Below are positions 46,148 through 56,900 of a stretch of 64,000 nucleotides of DNA, piece after piece. The first letter of the stretch is position 1; every line of letters starts with the position of its first letter. A program made the position numbers and the translations under genes. Source of the stretch: Gnetum montanum (taxonomy: Eukaryota > Streptophyta > Gnetopsida > Gnetales > Gnetaceae); assembly GCA_015680685.1 (NCBI GenBank), contig MNCI01015561.1, positions 530,418 to 594,417 on the forward strand, written 5' to 3'. Below the pieces are notes generated by a model. It ran no database searches. It saw only the letters and a program-made list of their open reading frames with translations, and was not told the DNA's origin.

Positions 46148-47749
46148 ATGCCTCTGGGCCATCTGGCTTGGAACCACGCCAAGGCCGCCGTCATTAGCCA
46201 CGCAACTTTGCTCCATCTGTGCCACAGCCATGTTCATCGCTCCAAACTTCTTATCGAAGAAAGTTCAATAACTACCCTCCCGCATGTAGTTGAACTTCTG
46301 GCTCCCAGCCCTTGCCCAGAATTCTTACGCTCAACTTCTTTTCAAGCATAAGTTTGTTCGTGAAGTAGAAAATCACATTTCTAACTTCGCCATTTATGAT
46401 TTTTCATCTAGGAGTCTTTGTCCTAATGAAATCAGAGTTCTATGTTTTGGCCTCAAATTCATTCCTCATCCTCTTCCCATGGATCATGGTGAGATTCTCA
46501 AGGAGTTCAGAGCCTTTGCCAGACTTCTTCGATTATGCAACTTCTTCCAAGATAAACCAGAACAGGTAAATCTTTCTTCTTCACCTTTTTTGGAAGCAAT
46601 CCTTCTTGCTAAGTTGAAGTTCCGTTTTCAAAGCAAGTGGAATCCACCTGCCAGCAGCTTCAACCAATACTTAGAGACATCTATTGTGGATTGTCTCTCT
46701 TCTCTTGAGGTTGCTCTTTCTTCTTCAGATTTTGCTTGCAAGCCTTTACTTCCTCGACATCTTCTTGGAGCCCTTATTAAACTACAGAAAGATCAAAGCA
46801 TTCCCATTTTTCCTGCTGATAAAAATCTGGGTATCTGTGTTCTAGACTCATCCTGGTACTTTCAAGAGGCCTTCAAACAATTGTTAGATACTGATGTCTA
46901 CCAACAAGTGGATGTCATTCCATGGGATCTCCTTCGTCATCGACTTTTCTCTGTGATCAACCACTTTCCATAGGATTTTTCTTATTTTCAGGATTTCCTT
47001 TTGAAAGTCTAGGCTTTCAAACCTTGTACTTTCTACTTGATCTTGAAAATCCATAAACCTGTTCTTGTTGGTTGCCCCATCTGCTCCTATTCAGGCTATT
47101 TTCTTGAGCCTGCCTCCTACCTGCTCCACTACCTCCTTTTCCCCATCCTCTATTCTTAACCATACCATCTTTCAGACTCATCAGCTTTGATCTGTGACCT
47201 CCACTCTAAAGTCCTACCTCAAAATATATTCCTCTTCACTTTTGATGTAGAATCTCTCTATCCTAGCATTCCCACAGATCAAGGCCTTGCTGCTCTTCAT
47301 GCTATGGTTGAGTCATCCTTTCAGGATAACCCTTTTGATTTGTAGGTTTTCTACATCAATGTCATCGTGGAACTTGCCTCTCTGGTCCTTCAAGAACATT
47401 TCTTAGAGTTCAATGGAGTCTTCTTTAAATAGATTCAAGGCACTGCCATGGGTAGCAACTTTGCCATTGTCTACGCTTGCCTATTTCTGTGCCATATAGA
47501 AAAATAAATCTTCTTTACGCCAAGCTCCGGGCATCTTCTCTACTTCAAACGATACATTGATGATGCCTTTAGCATTTGGAGCAGTTCACAGGATTCTCTC
47601 TTCTAGTTACTTGATCAGTACGGTTCTTTCTATCCTACCATCAATATTTCACCCTTGGTATCCAGCTCCTTGGCAAACATTTTAGATGTTTCTTTCTTCA
47701 AGGGTTCTAACTTTGTTAACCTCGGTATTCTTTCTATTAAGTGTTATTA
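46148..47749 (+). pseudogene. Penelope-like reverse transcriptase, N-terminal to palm, truncated
   Basis: Frame 46290-46973 holds the PLE signatures LCPNEIRVLCFGLKFIPHPL and LIKLQKDQSIPIFPADKNLG, then YFQEAFKQLLDTDVYQ. Further blocks follow with stops: YLILKIHKP (about 47040), FDVESLYPSIPTDQG (about 47240), GTAMGSNFAIVYACLFL (about 47445) and YIDDAFSIW (about 47552). The copy ends abruptly near 47748 where the LTR element begins. It overlaps in content with 43614-44040, so the two pieces are separate copies. Confidence 0.88.
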
Positions 47750-47753
47750 ACTT

Positions 47754-48493
47754 TGTTCACACACCCAGCATGCAGCACGCTGGCATGCAGCATGCTGTAC
47801 AGTTGTAATATTCTTTGCACTCGGGCAACGTAGCCACATGTCATTTGACCTGAAGTTCTCTCACCCACGGCCACTCATACCCTTCTAGATCCGAATCCAG
47901 CGTCCAAAACCTCATAAAAACTCCTATTTTCACTAGATTGTGGTCAGCAATTTTTGGACAAAAGGGGAGAGAAATAAAAACTGGAAAGGAGAAAACTTAA
48001 GAAATCTGGACAATAACCCTGCACGCTGGACTTCTACCCTACACGCTGACCATACAGCCTTCACACTGTGCCTATAGTCCAAACTAGCATACCATCATCC
48101 CTCCGCATCACCAGGACTCTTCGTCCGCCTTGTGTCAAATCCACAACTACGTTCAGACCGGTGCATTGTAATCTCCATTTTGCAATAAAGTTGTTTCATT
48201 TCCGATTAATATTTGTTACAGTTTTCATCCATTTTTGTTTGCCTCTGTATTTGTTTCCTTGCATGTTTATGTTCTGGTTTACGTTTATCACGTTGATTAC
48301 GCATAACCCAGCGTATTGCACATTGGTATATGTTGGGGAAATCCCTGTCTGATCTGTGTGCGGACCACCCAAGGTACTCTACCTTCGTCAGTTCCAGCTC
48401 ATCCTCAAGTGAAGGTAGAGTCTTCTGTGCTCGTCTGCAGTTCCGTGGTGCTCGTCCCATTCTAGCCTTGCACCGACGATTTCGGATAGTACA
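47754..48493 (+). repeat. 5' LTR of the large Tat-like element (short or truncated U3)
   Basis: Homologous to 27600-28180 and 34200-34872 from CAGTTGTAATATTC onward, ending GGATAGTACA. The upstream U3 is only about 45 bp against nearly 500 bp in the smaller element, and holds CAGCATGCAG/GGCATGCAGCATGCTG palindromes. A TATA-like TCATAAAAA lies at about 47912. The start at TGTTCAC (47754) is inferred; no target duplication can be tested because the 3' LTR lies outside the window. Confidence 0.75.
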
Positions 48494-48498
48494 GAAAA

Positions 48499-48517
48499 TG
48501 GTGCTAGAAGGAGGGCC
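48499..48517 (+). other. Putative primer-binding site
   Basis: TGGTGCTAGAAGGAGGGCC, five bases after the LTR end. It starts with the TGG expected of a PBS; the matching tRNA is not assigned. Confidence 0.5.
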
Positions 48518-48689
48518 TGAACACTGCTTAAACCTACTCTGATCCACTATAGATCTCTTCGGACCCGTTAATTCACCACTCTCTATGCTTCTGATCTACC
48601 ACCAAGTTTCCTCAAATTTACACTTCATCTACATAACTTTGATTTTGCAACTCCCTAAATCTGCGTCCTGTTCTGCAGCAATCTCAGCG

Positions 48690-49035
48690 TCTACACATTG
48701 CCTAGTTTACCTGCACGCTGTAGACCCCGTCTACATGCTGCCTAGTCAACCCACATGCTGTAGACCCTATCTAGACGCTGCCTAGTTAACCCACATGTTG
48801 TAGACCTCGTCTACATGCTGCCTAGTCAACTCGCATGCTGTAGACCCTGTCTACACGCTGCAACCACTTGCAATAAGCTAACCACTCTGTCTTTACGCTG
48901 ACTATTGTAGTTTGCACGCTGTGAGCCCAGTTTACACGCCGTGACTAGTTTCTTTAAGCGGGTTGTTGAAGCCTATACTCTGGGATCCAGTCCATATGCT
49001 GTGTAAATAGGCTGCACGCTGCCAACTTAGGTGTA
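48690..49035 (+). repeat. Leader tandem repeats with CACGCTG words
   Basis: About four units of roughly 38 bp alternate CA(C/T)GCTGTAGACCC and GTCTACATGCTGCCTAGTC. They are followed by looser CACGCTG-containing sequence, about 14 such words in all. Adjacent half-units (TAGACCCCGTCTA) are themselves near-palindromic. Confidence 0.75.
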
Positions 49036-49133
49036 CGCTAATAAGTATACCCGTTTCATACTTGGCCATATCCTCACCTGCACACCCTGACATTGTCTCC
49101 CATCCACCTAGTTACACTTACGACCTTTTCATC

Positions 49134-52100
49134 ATGAATACTACCCACACCAACGTTTCAACCAAGTCCATTCCAGACACCATTGGCCCCACGACGATGC
49201 CGATACCCATTATGCAACCCATAGGGGCCCATGGTGAGGTCAATCCCCAGGGAGGACCTCGCCGATCTCTCAGACTGTAAGGGAAGAATCCATCATTTAA
49301 TATCATAACACAAGAACAGTACAATTTCATATGTGTAAAGATCCAAGCTGGCTTGGCAGTAGATCAAACTAAACTGGAGGCCAAGAAACAGTATGAACTG
49401 GTTCATAAGGGAGGACATGAGTTCATCCCCTCTCCATATGACATCATTCCTCTTCCAGAGCACTACTCTGAGCTCATTTCACAGCTCCTCCTAGTAAGAA
49501 GTCAATCTCAAGACCAATCCATAGTAAATTCTCAATTAGAAGAGGAGGATGACTTTGCAGCATAGTTTGAACACAAGGATTCATACCATACTCTCAGTTC
49601 GCATACTTACGCAAACCTATTATTTCATCCCTTCACAGGGGAGACTATGTCTCTCCATTCATTTAAAACCACTCAAGTGCATGTGCCTTAGCAGGAACCA
49701 TCCACTCTTGTTCCCACTCTCCCGTTGACTGATACTCAATTCAATATACCCATCACCACTATTCCTCCCGTTACCACGTTACCCCTCTTTTACAAATACA
49801 ACCCCAGCAACACCCGCATCAAGCTAATGTAGGAGTGACATTCTCACCCCAAGTGATTGGGATGCCGTCTATGATACCGGCTTCTACATCCACTCACTAT
49901 ATACCACAAATTCAAACCCAAGGAGCACCCTTCATCACCACAACTCAACAAGTTTAGGGTGTTCCCTCACAAATCATGCCTATACAGTGGGCTATGACTG
50001 GTATACAACCACATCAATCCCTTCACTACAACATACCACCTCCCACAAATCCACCTATGAACATCCCTCAAGTACAACAACAGCAACAATCCTTTCCTTA
50101 TAGTATGCCACCCCTAGTAGCACCTACCATGAATATTCCACAAGCACAACCTCCGACCACTCAAGTTTCCTCTTTCCCGCCCACCGTACAACAATCTAAC
50201 TTGTACACTACACAACATAACCAATCTACCATCTTACCTAGGGCCCAAGATTGGGCTGAAGCCAAAAAATTGATGCAAGAGCTAACTGATGAGGTCAAGT
50301 GCCTCAAAACAGCTACCAACGAAGAGCTTAAGATAGTAGATTTCTATCAGGATGACCCTATCAGCTCTTCGGTTCCACCTCTAACGTTACCTAAGGGTGT
50401 TTTCTTACCCACGTTAACTAAATACAATGGGGAAACAGACCCCAAAGCCCATCTCGTAACATTTAGACTAGAGTGCGTGTTGCTTTAAGCATGACCACAT
50501 GCCATCTTGCGAGTGTTCCCCATGTCCCTCACAGGGAGAGCACTTGAATGGTATCGAGCTTTGCCTCACAATTCCATATCTTCTTTGGAAGATTTATTAT
50601 ACCAGTTCATTACCAGGTTCAAGTATAACTTGAAACCTGAAGCAACACTTGACAACCTCATACAGGTTAAGCAAGCACCGCTTGAACCTATTCAAAAATT
50701 TATTCAATGGTGGAGTGCTGCCCTCAATGAGCTCCATGAGTTAATCCCGGAGACTTATCTCCTCACTATTCTAAAGGGGACCATTAATGATTTTGTAAAG
50801 TCCAAACTATACTATCTTAACGCACGCACCCTTAGCCAAGCTTTTGTACAAATAAAGAATATTGAAGAGGCTGCACAAAACAGTCATGACCCAGCTTATT
50901 CAACCTTTAAAAATGAACATAATAAGAAAGACAAAGAAAAGGCTAAAGCAACAGTAGCAGCGGTAGCAGAAACCCAACAAGCGAAAATGCGACAATAAGG
51001 TAAACTGCCTACTGCCCCCACTAACTATACTAGACCCACTCCCACTGCCACGCCCGGACCATCCACATCACAAAATGCTACACCAGGTCATGCGAGAAAC
51101 TTTGAGAGGAAAGACCCCTCTCAATATACACCATTGCCCATGAAACCTTCGCAATTATTTGATCAACTCTTGAAGGCTGGGCTAATGAAACATAAACAAT
51201 TGTCCCCTGCGACAATTCAAAGACACGATTGATTCTGCGAATTGGTCGAGAACCCAAGCTTAGCGACACCGGATGAACCCCCAGTTCTAAGAGGCTTTAG
51301 AGTAGATTGCTTTTGTGAGTACCATCAACGTAATGGGCATGGCACTAACTATTGTTTCACCTTGAAACAAGACATTCAACAAATGATTGACGGAGGTGAG
51401 ATTACTTTTGATGAGTCCAACCCGGTCAAACCACAAAACCAATCCATGGGCATATATAAAGATCCCCTAAATACTAAGGAAGCACCATACCTAATTAATA
51501 GTATCTACTTAGACAAGGAACAAGAAGCACCTAGGATTAACACCATTTATTTAGATGATGAACAACAAACACCTAGGAGACCCTTTGTAGTCTGTAATCC
51601 TCCCACTGCACAAACACCCATACCTCAATCATCATATTCTCCATATAACCCGCCTACCCCGCAAAGACCCTATGTCATCCGTGTACCTCCCACGGTGGCA
51701 GCCTCTACCATATCACCACAAGCTAAACCATACGTAGTGCGTGTACCTCCTATCGCTACTACGGCAAACACGCAACCTCCTACCTGGCCCGTTCCCTATG
51801 TAGTCCAGGTGCCATCCGCGATTACAACTAGGGAGGCACAGCCCCCAACTAGACCAACTCCATATGTTGTCAGGATACCCAAACATCCTGATAACCACCA
51901 ATCTTCCACTCCGTAAACACAAAATAGACTAACCCCGTATGTTGTTAGGGTGCCTAGGCAGCCTGACACTCAACCCCCTTCAATCGTCCAATTGCAATCC
52001 CATCCTACTCCATACGTCATATGGGTTCCAAAGCAACCTGATGTTCAGAAACCAACTATTCCCCCGTGCCACACGCAGGAACGCCTGGCAGACAGGCTCA

Positions 52101-52200
52101 CACGGGAACGCTTGGAGAAAGAACGTCAACGGCTTGCCTTAGGACCCCCCCAAGCCTACTCCATTAAGTGCAGTACCCATGACATCACCGAATAATGAAC
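49134..52200 (+). pseudogene. Tat-like gag, with C-terminal Pro-Val peptide repeats
   Basis: N-terminal block at 49300-49565 (IITQEQYNFICVKIQAGLAV, GGHEFIPSPYDIIPLPEH). Pro/Gln-rich at 49976-50240, then a helical segment (DWAEAKKLMQELTDEVKCLK). The capsid domain is at about 50390-50890 (LTKYNGETDPKAHLVTFRLE, LTGRALEWYRALPHNSISSL, FVQIKNIEEAAQ). A CHCC-type motif FCEYHQRNGHGTNYCFTLK lies at about 51308. About eight copies of (T)PYVVRVPP follow at 51580-52050. Stops near 49280, 49563, 50486, 50996, 51229 and 51914. The capsid would package element RNA; this copy is inactive. Confidence 0.87.
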
Positions 52201-52427
52201 CGAACATGAGCTATAAGGGAGAATCATCAGGAATACATGATACATCTAGATCAATGGTTACGGAAGAAAACGTCAAACCAGCTACACAAGATATAAAACT
52301 GTTGGGCCTGATGGACCAAGTAACCACTAGCAAGCATACACCTAATGGTAAAGATTTAACAACAGCCCTAACATAGGTTACGCAGGCACTTAAATAGAAG
52401 AACACTTCATTAAGCCTATATGACCTG

Positions 52428-53396
52428 GTGTTAACTTCTCAAACTCATCGCGAAGCCCTAGTACGTATGTTGACATCAATCCCAGTAAATGAAGACTTAC
52501 CTCCGAATGAACTTTCCATTCATGTGGTAATGTATTTGCCTCAAGGGTCGACTTCTAAATCACTAGGCTTCCATACTAACAACATCAAAATTGATGAGAA
52601 AATAGAAGAAGTGACAACCGCACCTATGTTCATAACCACACAAGTAAATCAATTCAAAATACATAGAGTACATGTAGATGACGGAGCCGTCACAAATGTA
52701 GTACCCTATCCCGTCATTGAACAATTAGGGCTTACAGAACTAATTAGACCGACCTCCACCACATGTTTAAAATCGTTTAGTGGATCATGCGTAGTAGTAA
52801 AATGCACCATAACTTTGGACTTTATAGCAGGGGATCGTTTCCCCACGTCTGTTGACTTTGTTATCATCGACGAAATGCCAGGGTTCAATTTAATATTAGG
52901 AAGACCCTGGCTGGCCCAACTCAAAGCAGTCTGTTCCCCCATACACCAAGAGATCCACCTGCCTTATGAAGGTGGTGAAATCATTATACACAGGGAAGCC
53001 GCTACACCTACCATCTCGTCACATACAGATACAAACCAAGGCTTGGAGGTTAAGTTTGAAGAGCTTAAACAAGATGACACAAAGGAGAAAGAAAGTTACA
53101 TGCAACCAGGAAACAATGATCCATCAGATGTAAAAGAAACTTCACCTAGCATAGAAACACCCGAACCTGAAACTGTACATACACCGCCTAACCTAGAAAT
53201 TGCAACAAACATAGAAACTACTGTACATATGGAAACACTAGAAGACACCAACACAGAGCCTATTCCATCAGACATCCCTTGGGCTGAATTACCGTTCAAT
53301 GTGATCAACGAAGGGGATGTTGAGTACAGAATCATACCTATTAACGCCACTCCAAACGTTAAATTAAGAAAACTCAAAAAATTACTAAACCGTTAA
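52428..53396 (+). CDS. Retroelement aspartic protease with acidic C-terminal extension
   Basis: The longest intact frame of this element (322 residues). An N-terminal helix (TSQTHREALVRMLTSIPVNE) leads to the catalytic motif HRVHVDDGAVTNVVPY near residue 88. Then come FIAGDRFPTSVDFVIIDEMP and FNLILGRPWLAQLK, and a strand IHLPYEGGEIIIH. This matches the fold order of plant gypsy proteases; the triplet is DDG. The last 120 residues are Glu/Thr/Pro-rich and not recognised. The frame probably continued from gag: the helix reads back past 52428 to a stop near 52395. Confidence 0.8.
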   Translation: MLTSQTHREALVRMLTSIPVNEDLPPNELSIHVVMYLPQGSTSKSLGFHTNNIKIDEKIEEVTTAPMFITTQVNQFKIHRVHVDDGAVTNVVPYPVIEQLGLTELIRPTSTTCLKSFSGSCVVVKCTITLDFIAGDRFPTSVDFVIIDEMPGFNLILGRPWLAQLKAVCSPIHQEIHLPYEGGEIIIHREAATPTISSHTDTNQGLEVKFEELKQDDTKEKESYMQPGNNDPSDVKETSPSIETPEPETVHTPPNLEIATNIETTVHMETLEDTNTEPIPSDIPWAELPFNVINEGDVEYRIIPINATPNVKLRKLKKLLNR

Positions 53397-53397
53397 A

Positions 53398-53560
53398 CTA
53401 CATTCATCGTCCGAAATGACGTTAAACTATCACATGTCCGCAACGACATAAAACTAGCCACGGCTAGAAATGGCCGGTTTACTAAGAAATCCAGCAATAT
53501 CACTTGAAAATTCTCTTGTTTACACATGGCCCGAAATGGCCTGAAACTAGAGCATTTCCT
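53398..53560 (+). repeat. Repeat block downstream of the protease
   Basis: Degenerate units TCCGAAATGACGTTAAACT, TCCGCAACGACATAAAACT and GGCCCGAAATGGCCTGAAAC. Related to 32153-32640 and 58860-59005. Confidence 0.7.
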
Positions 53561-53985
53561 TATATTTGTTTTCTCTCAATTCAAGTTTACTATTCAAACT
53601 TATGCTTACATTGTTGCGTTATCGGTTATAGTTTCCCTTCATATTCCCCCTTTTACATGATTATGCTTCAATTACAATTACATTCCTGCTTCCATTTCTA
53701 CTTCATGCATTACACTTAAATAACAAAATGAACAAAAGCATTTTACACTGCTGCATCATGTTTACATTCAAGCCCAAAAGAACAAAAAGATTTTCACTTC
53801 AAATCTACGCGTATCAGTGTTCAAACAAACACAAAAATTCAAACAACAAAAATAAAATGAATAACAGAAAACTCAACTGAAAAATTGTATAAATGTATCA
53901 AAGTCAAATTACAACTTAGCACAATGTCCCCACACAATACACAGATCGTATACATAATTACACAAAAAAAAACATCAAATCAAAA
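53561..53985. other. AT-rich spacer
   Basis: No coding signal. Probably the 3' flank of the antisense gene (53880-53985) and the 3' end of the protease module. Confidence 0.45.
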
Positions 53986-56900
53986 CTAGGCATCAAATCC
54001 AGGAGGAGCTTGATCTTCAGACTCCTCCGTATCATCTTGCCCCACTTCGCTGGGGCCACCTTCCTGGCCACCATCATCCTCGTGACTTTGTAAAAGATAA
54101 AAGAAAATAATTAACAAAGAAAGATGACATTTTTTGCTAAAAACTAATAAAAAAAATCTACAAGTCTAAACAACTTACCGAAGGAGATTCTCGTAGACCA
54201 AACTCCAACCGACAAAGGATCTCCTCTTCAGGGATACTTGCCCAGTCAGTTCCATCAAGACCCAGATCAATGTTGGCTAAGGCCTTCCCTTTGTCCACCG
54301 TGGACCAAGTGGGATGTTTAAAAGGAAACTCGTCCACAGAAGCCTCCCCAGAAGCTGTAGTGATAACCCTCTTGGGAGACTCCATCTCTACCACAGTGTG
54401 CTTAGCAAACACGTCAAATGAAGATCGTAAGCCTAAACCATCTACAAACATCTCCAGCTGACACTTCTCTATCGATTGCTCCTTTAATGATTTTTTATAA
54501 TGATACTTATGCGTCTTTTCATCTTGACCCCATTTCCACACCTTAGACGCGAAAGCTTTCCAATCCTGACATTTGAGATTCAACAAATCTATCTGTGCCT
54601 TACGCTCTGCTAGCTTCTGGGTCATAGTTACTTGGCGATTCAATAAATTCCAATACCTAGTATAAGTAATCTCAGAGGTTCGCCAAGAACGATCACCCGT
54701 CAACTTTGCCGAGGTAAACTCATAGCGTGACTTAAAATCATCTTGTTCTGCTATTAGCCTGGCAATCTCCTTTTTCCCCGCCTGAATTTGCAACCATAGT
54801 TTCTCGATGGAATGCCTATAGGTCCAAAGAGACTTGGCATTCTGCACAACACATTCTGCCACTTCATCATAGATCTGCCTTGGCACTTGCTCAATCTCTG
54901 GTGGTAGTGCAGGCAGACTATCAATAGAAGTGGCCTTAGATGGATCCCACTTTAGCTTAGTCCCTATCCACTTGAGAAGAACATGTATTAGAGATCGGAC
55001 GGTGGAAACGGATGTGAAAACTGAAGGACTCAAAACGCTTAAGACATATGTACCTATTTCAGGATGAGCTTGCTGGATGCGATCAACTACCTCATCAACG
55101 ATACCAAGGACAAAATCCATTTTACTTGGCATCTCGATCCAAGTAAATGGTTCATTTGTAGGAGATGCGTCAACTTCAGTGGTCGTTCCCGTTGGAGTCT
55201 TCATCATAGGTATTTCCAAACAGACATTAGGAATCGTCCTAGTTTCAACATTTTTGCCTAGTAGCAGCAAAAACATAAAATTAAAACGCTGAATAATAGA
55301 AAGAACAATTCAAGAGCCAAATAAACATAATAAGGAGAACATACCGAAATCTCTGTCCTGTTTCAGATTCGGGGGATCACCAAGGTCTAACCTTCCTCCA
55401 AAGAAACCATCAAACATCTCGTCGACTTCATCCTGATCATTAATGTGATCCTTTTCTATGGTGTCTTCCTCCCGCTCTTTTGCTTCTTCACTCAGAGGGG
55501 CAGGGACTTCCATCTCGTCGTTGCCTGCTTCATCCTCCTCATCCAAATTCGTTGGGACCTCTTCCTCCTCGATGATCGATGCTAACCCTTCTCTCCTTAC
55601 TTCGGGAGTCGGCTCTGACGACATTCATAAGTTCAACATTAGTTTCGCATAAATGATCAAAAAAATTGCATAAAATAAGAATAATAATAATGATAATAAA
55701 ACAAGGATAAATGAGTGACTCAGGCTTACTTACCCTGTGCAGGTATTTTAAACCATATACATTTCACTTTTGGTTCATCTATAGCCGGAGCAGCCTCTCT
55801 TGAATGCTTAGGTTTTTGAACTTTGCATTTTGCCTTCTCGATGGTTTTCTTGATTACCCAATCAGCTCTCCTAGCAGTGTAGGGCTCATAACCTGGTTCC
55901 AACCCTACGCTATCACACGTATGGATTGAATGGCCAGATGATCTCACCGTCGTAACAGAAATCGATTCGTCAATCCCCTCGGTAGCATCATGAGATTTAG
56001 TCACCTCAAATAAGTGGTGAATCCATGGGCAAGATAGTTGATCATGATCCCTTAACACGTACTTGTCGTCCACACGAACAACTAGAAATTCAGCCAGTTG
56101 ATGCAAATAACCGGTGAAGAATGCAAAGGTGAAATGGGACTGCGCCTCAATGTTCGAACACAACGTCACTATCTCCCCATGGAAACTTGAAAGTAAATAC
56201 TGCGTCCAATTATAACAGACCCTAGTCTCCAGAATCATGTGCATGATACGCACAGATTCTACCCCAAAAGTCCTCACTTGGGATAGGGATTTTGGAAACA
56301 CTCATGCTATAAATAGGGGATACAGTTCATTGACTTCAGTTACTTTTGATTGTCCTGCATAGGGAATCCCTTAGCACCTTTAAGAACACCCAACTAGTCC
56401 TCCAACTCACGAACCACATGGATCTCCTTCTGTGCTCTATCCAAAATCACTGTAGAAGTCTGAAAAGAACTCTGCCGACAGATGGAAGGCTACTTTGATT
56501 CCCTTAACACGAGTGTTATAGTAAGTAATAGCTTTGTTGAAAGAATCAATGATTGCAATCATCTCGGTCATAGATACATCAGGACTTGGGGCTGTAAATA
56601 ACTCCATGAGGCCAGTGTCAATCAAACAACTGATAATATGTGGCGGTGCCTTATCACACAGCCATCGTTATGCATCACTGATCTCCCCAAATTTCATGGC
56701 CAAAGTGCCCTCAGTCCGCCTAGTTGTGATGGTGACTCCACCAGGGGGAACATCCACTGCACACACAGGGTGACATTGATGGAGTCAATATAACCAACGA
56801 TGTAGCAGAACAAGCAAACGTTAGGCATCAAAAATACCATTACTTACTGTCAGATAATGGATTAGGATCATTAGAAGTCAAATCAGCATTGCATGGGAAA

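Noticed and set aside
52211-53377. Minus-strand ORFs under gag-protease (52211-52405, 52706-52942, 53096-53377)
   Set aside because: Shadows of the sense frame; no splice or domain support, unlike the antisense gene at 53986-58090.
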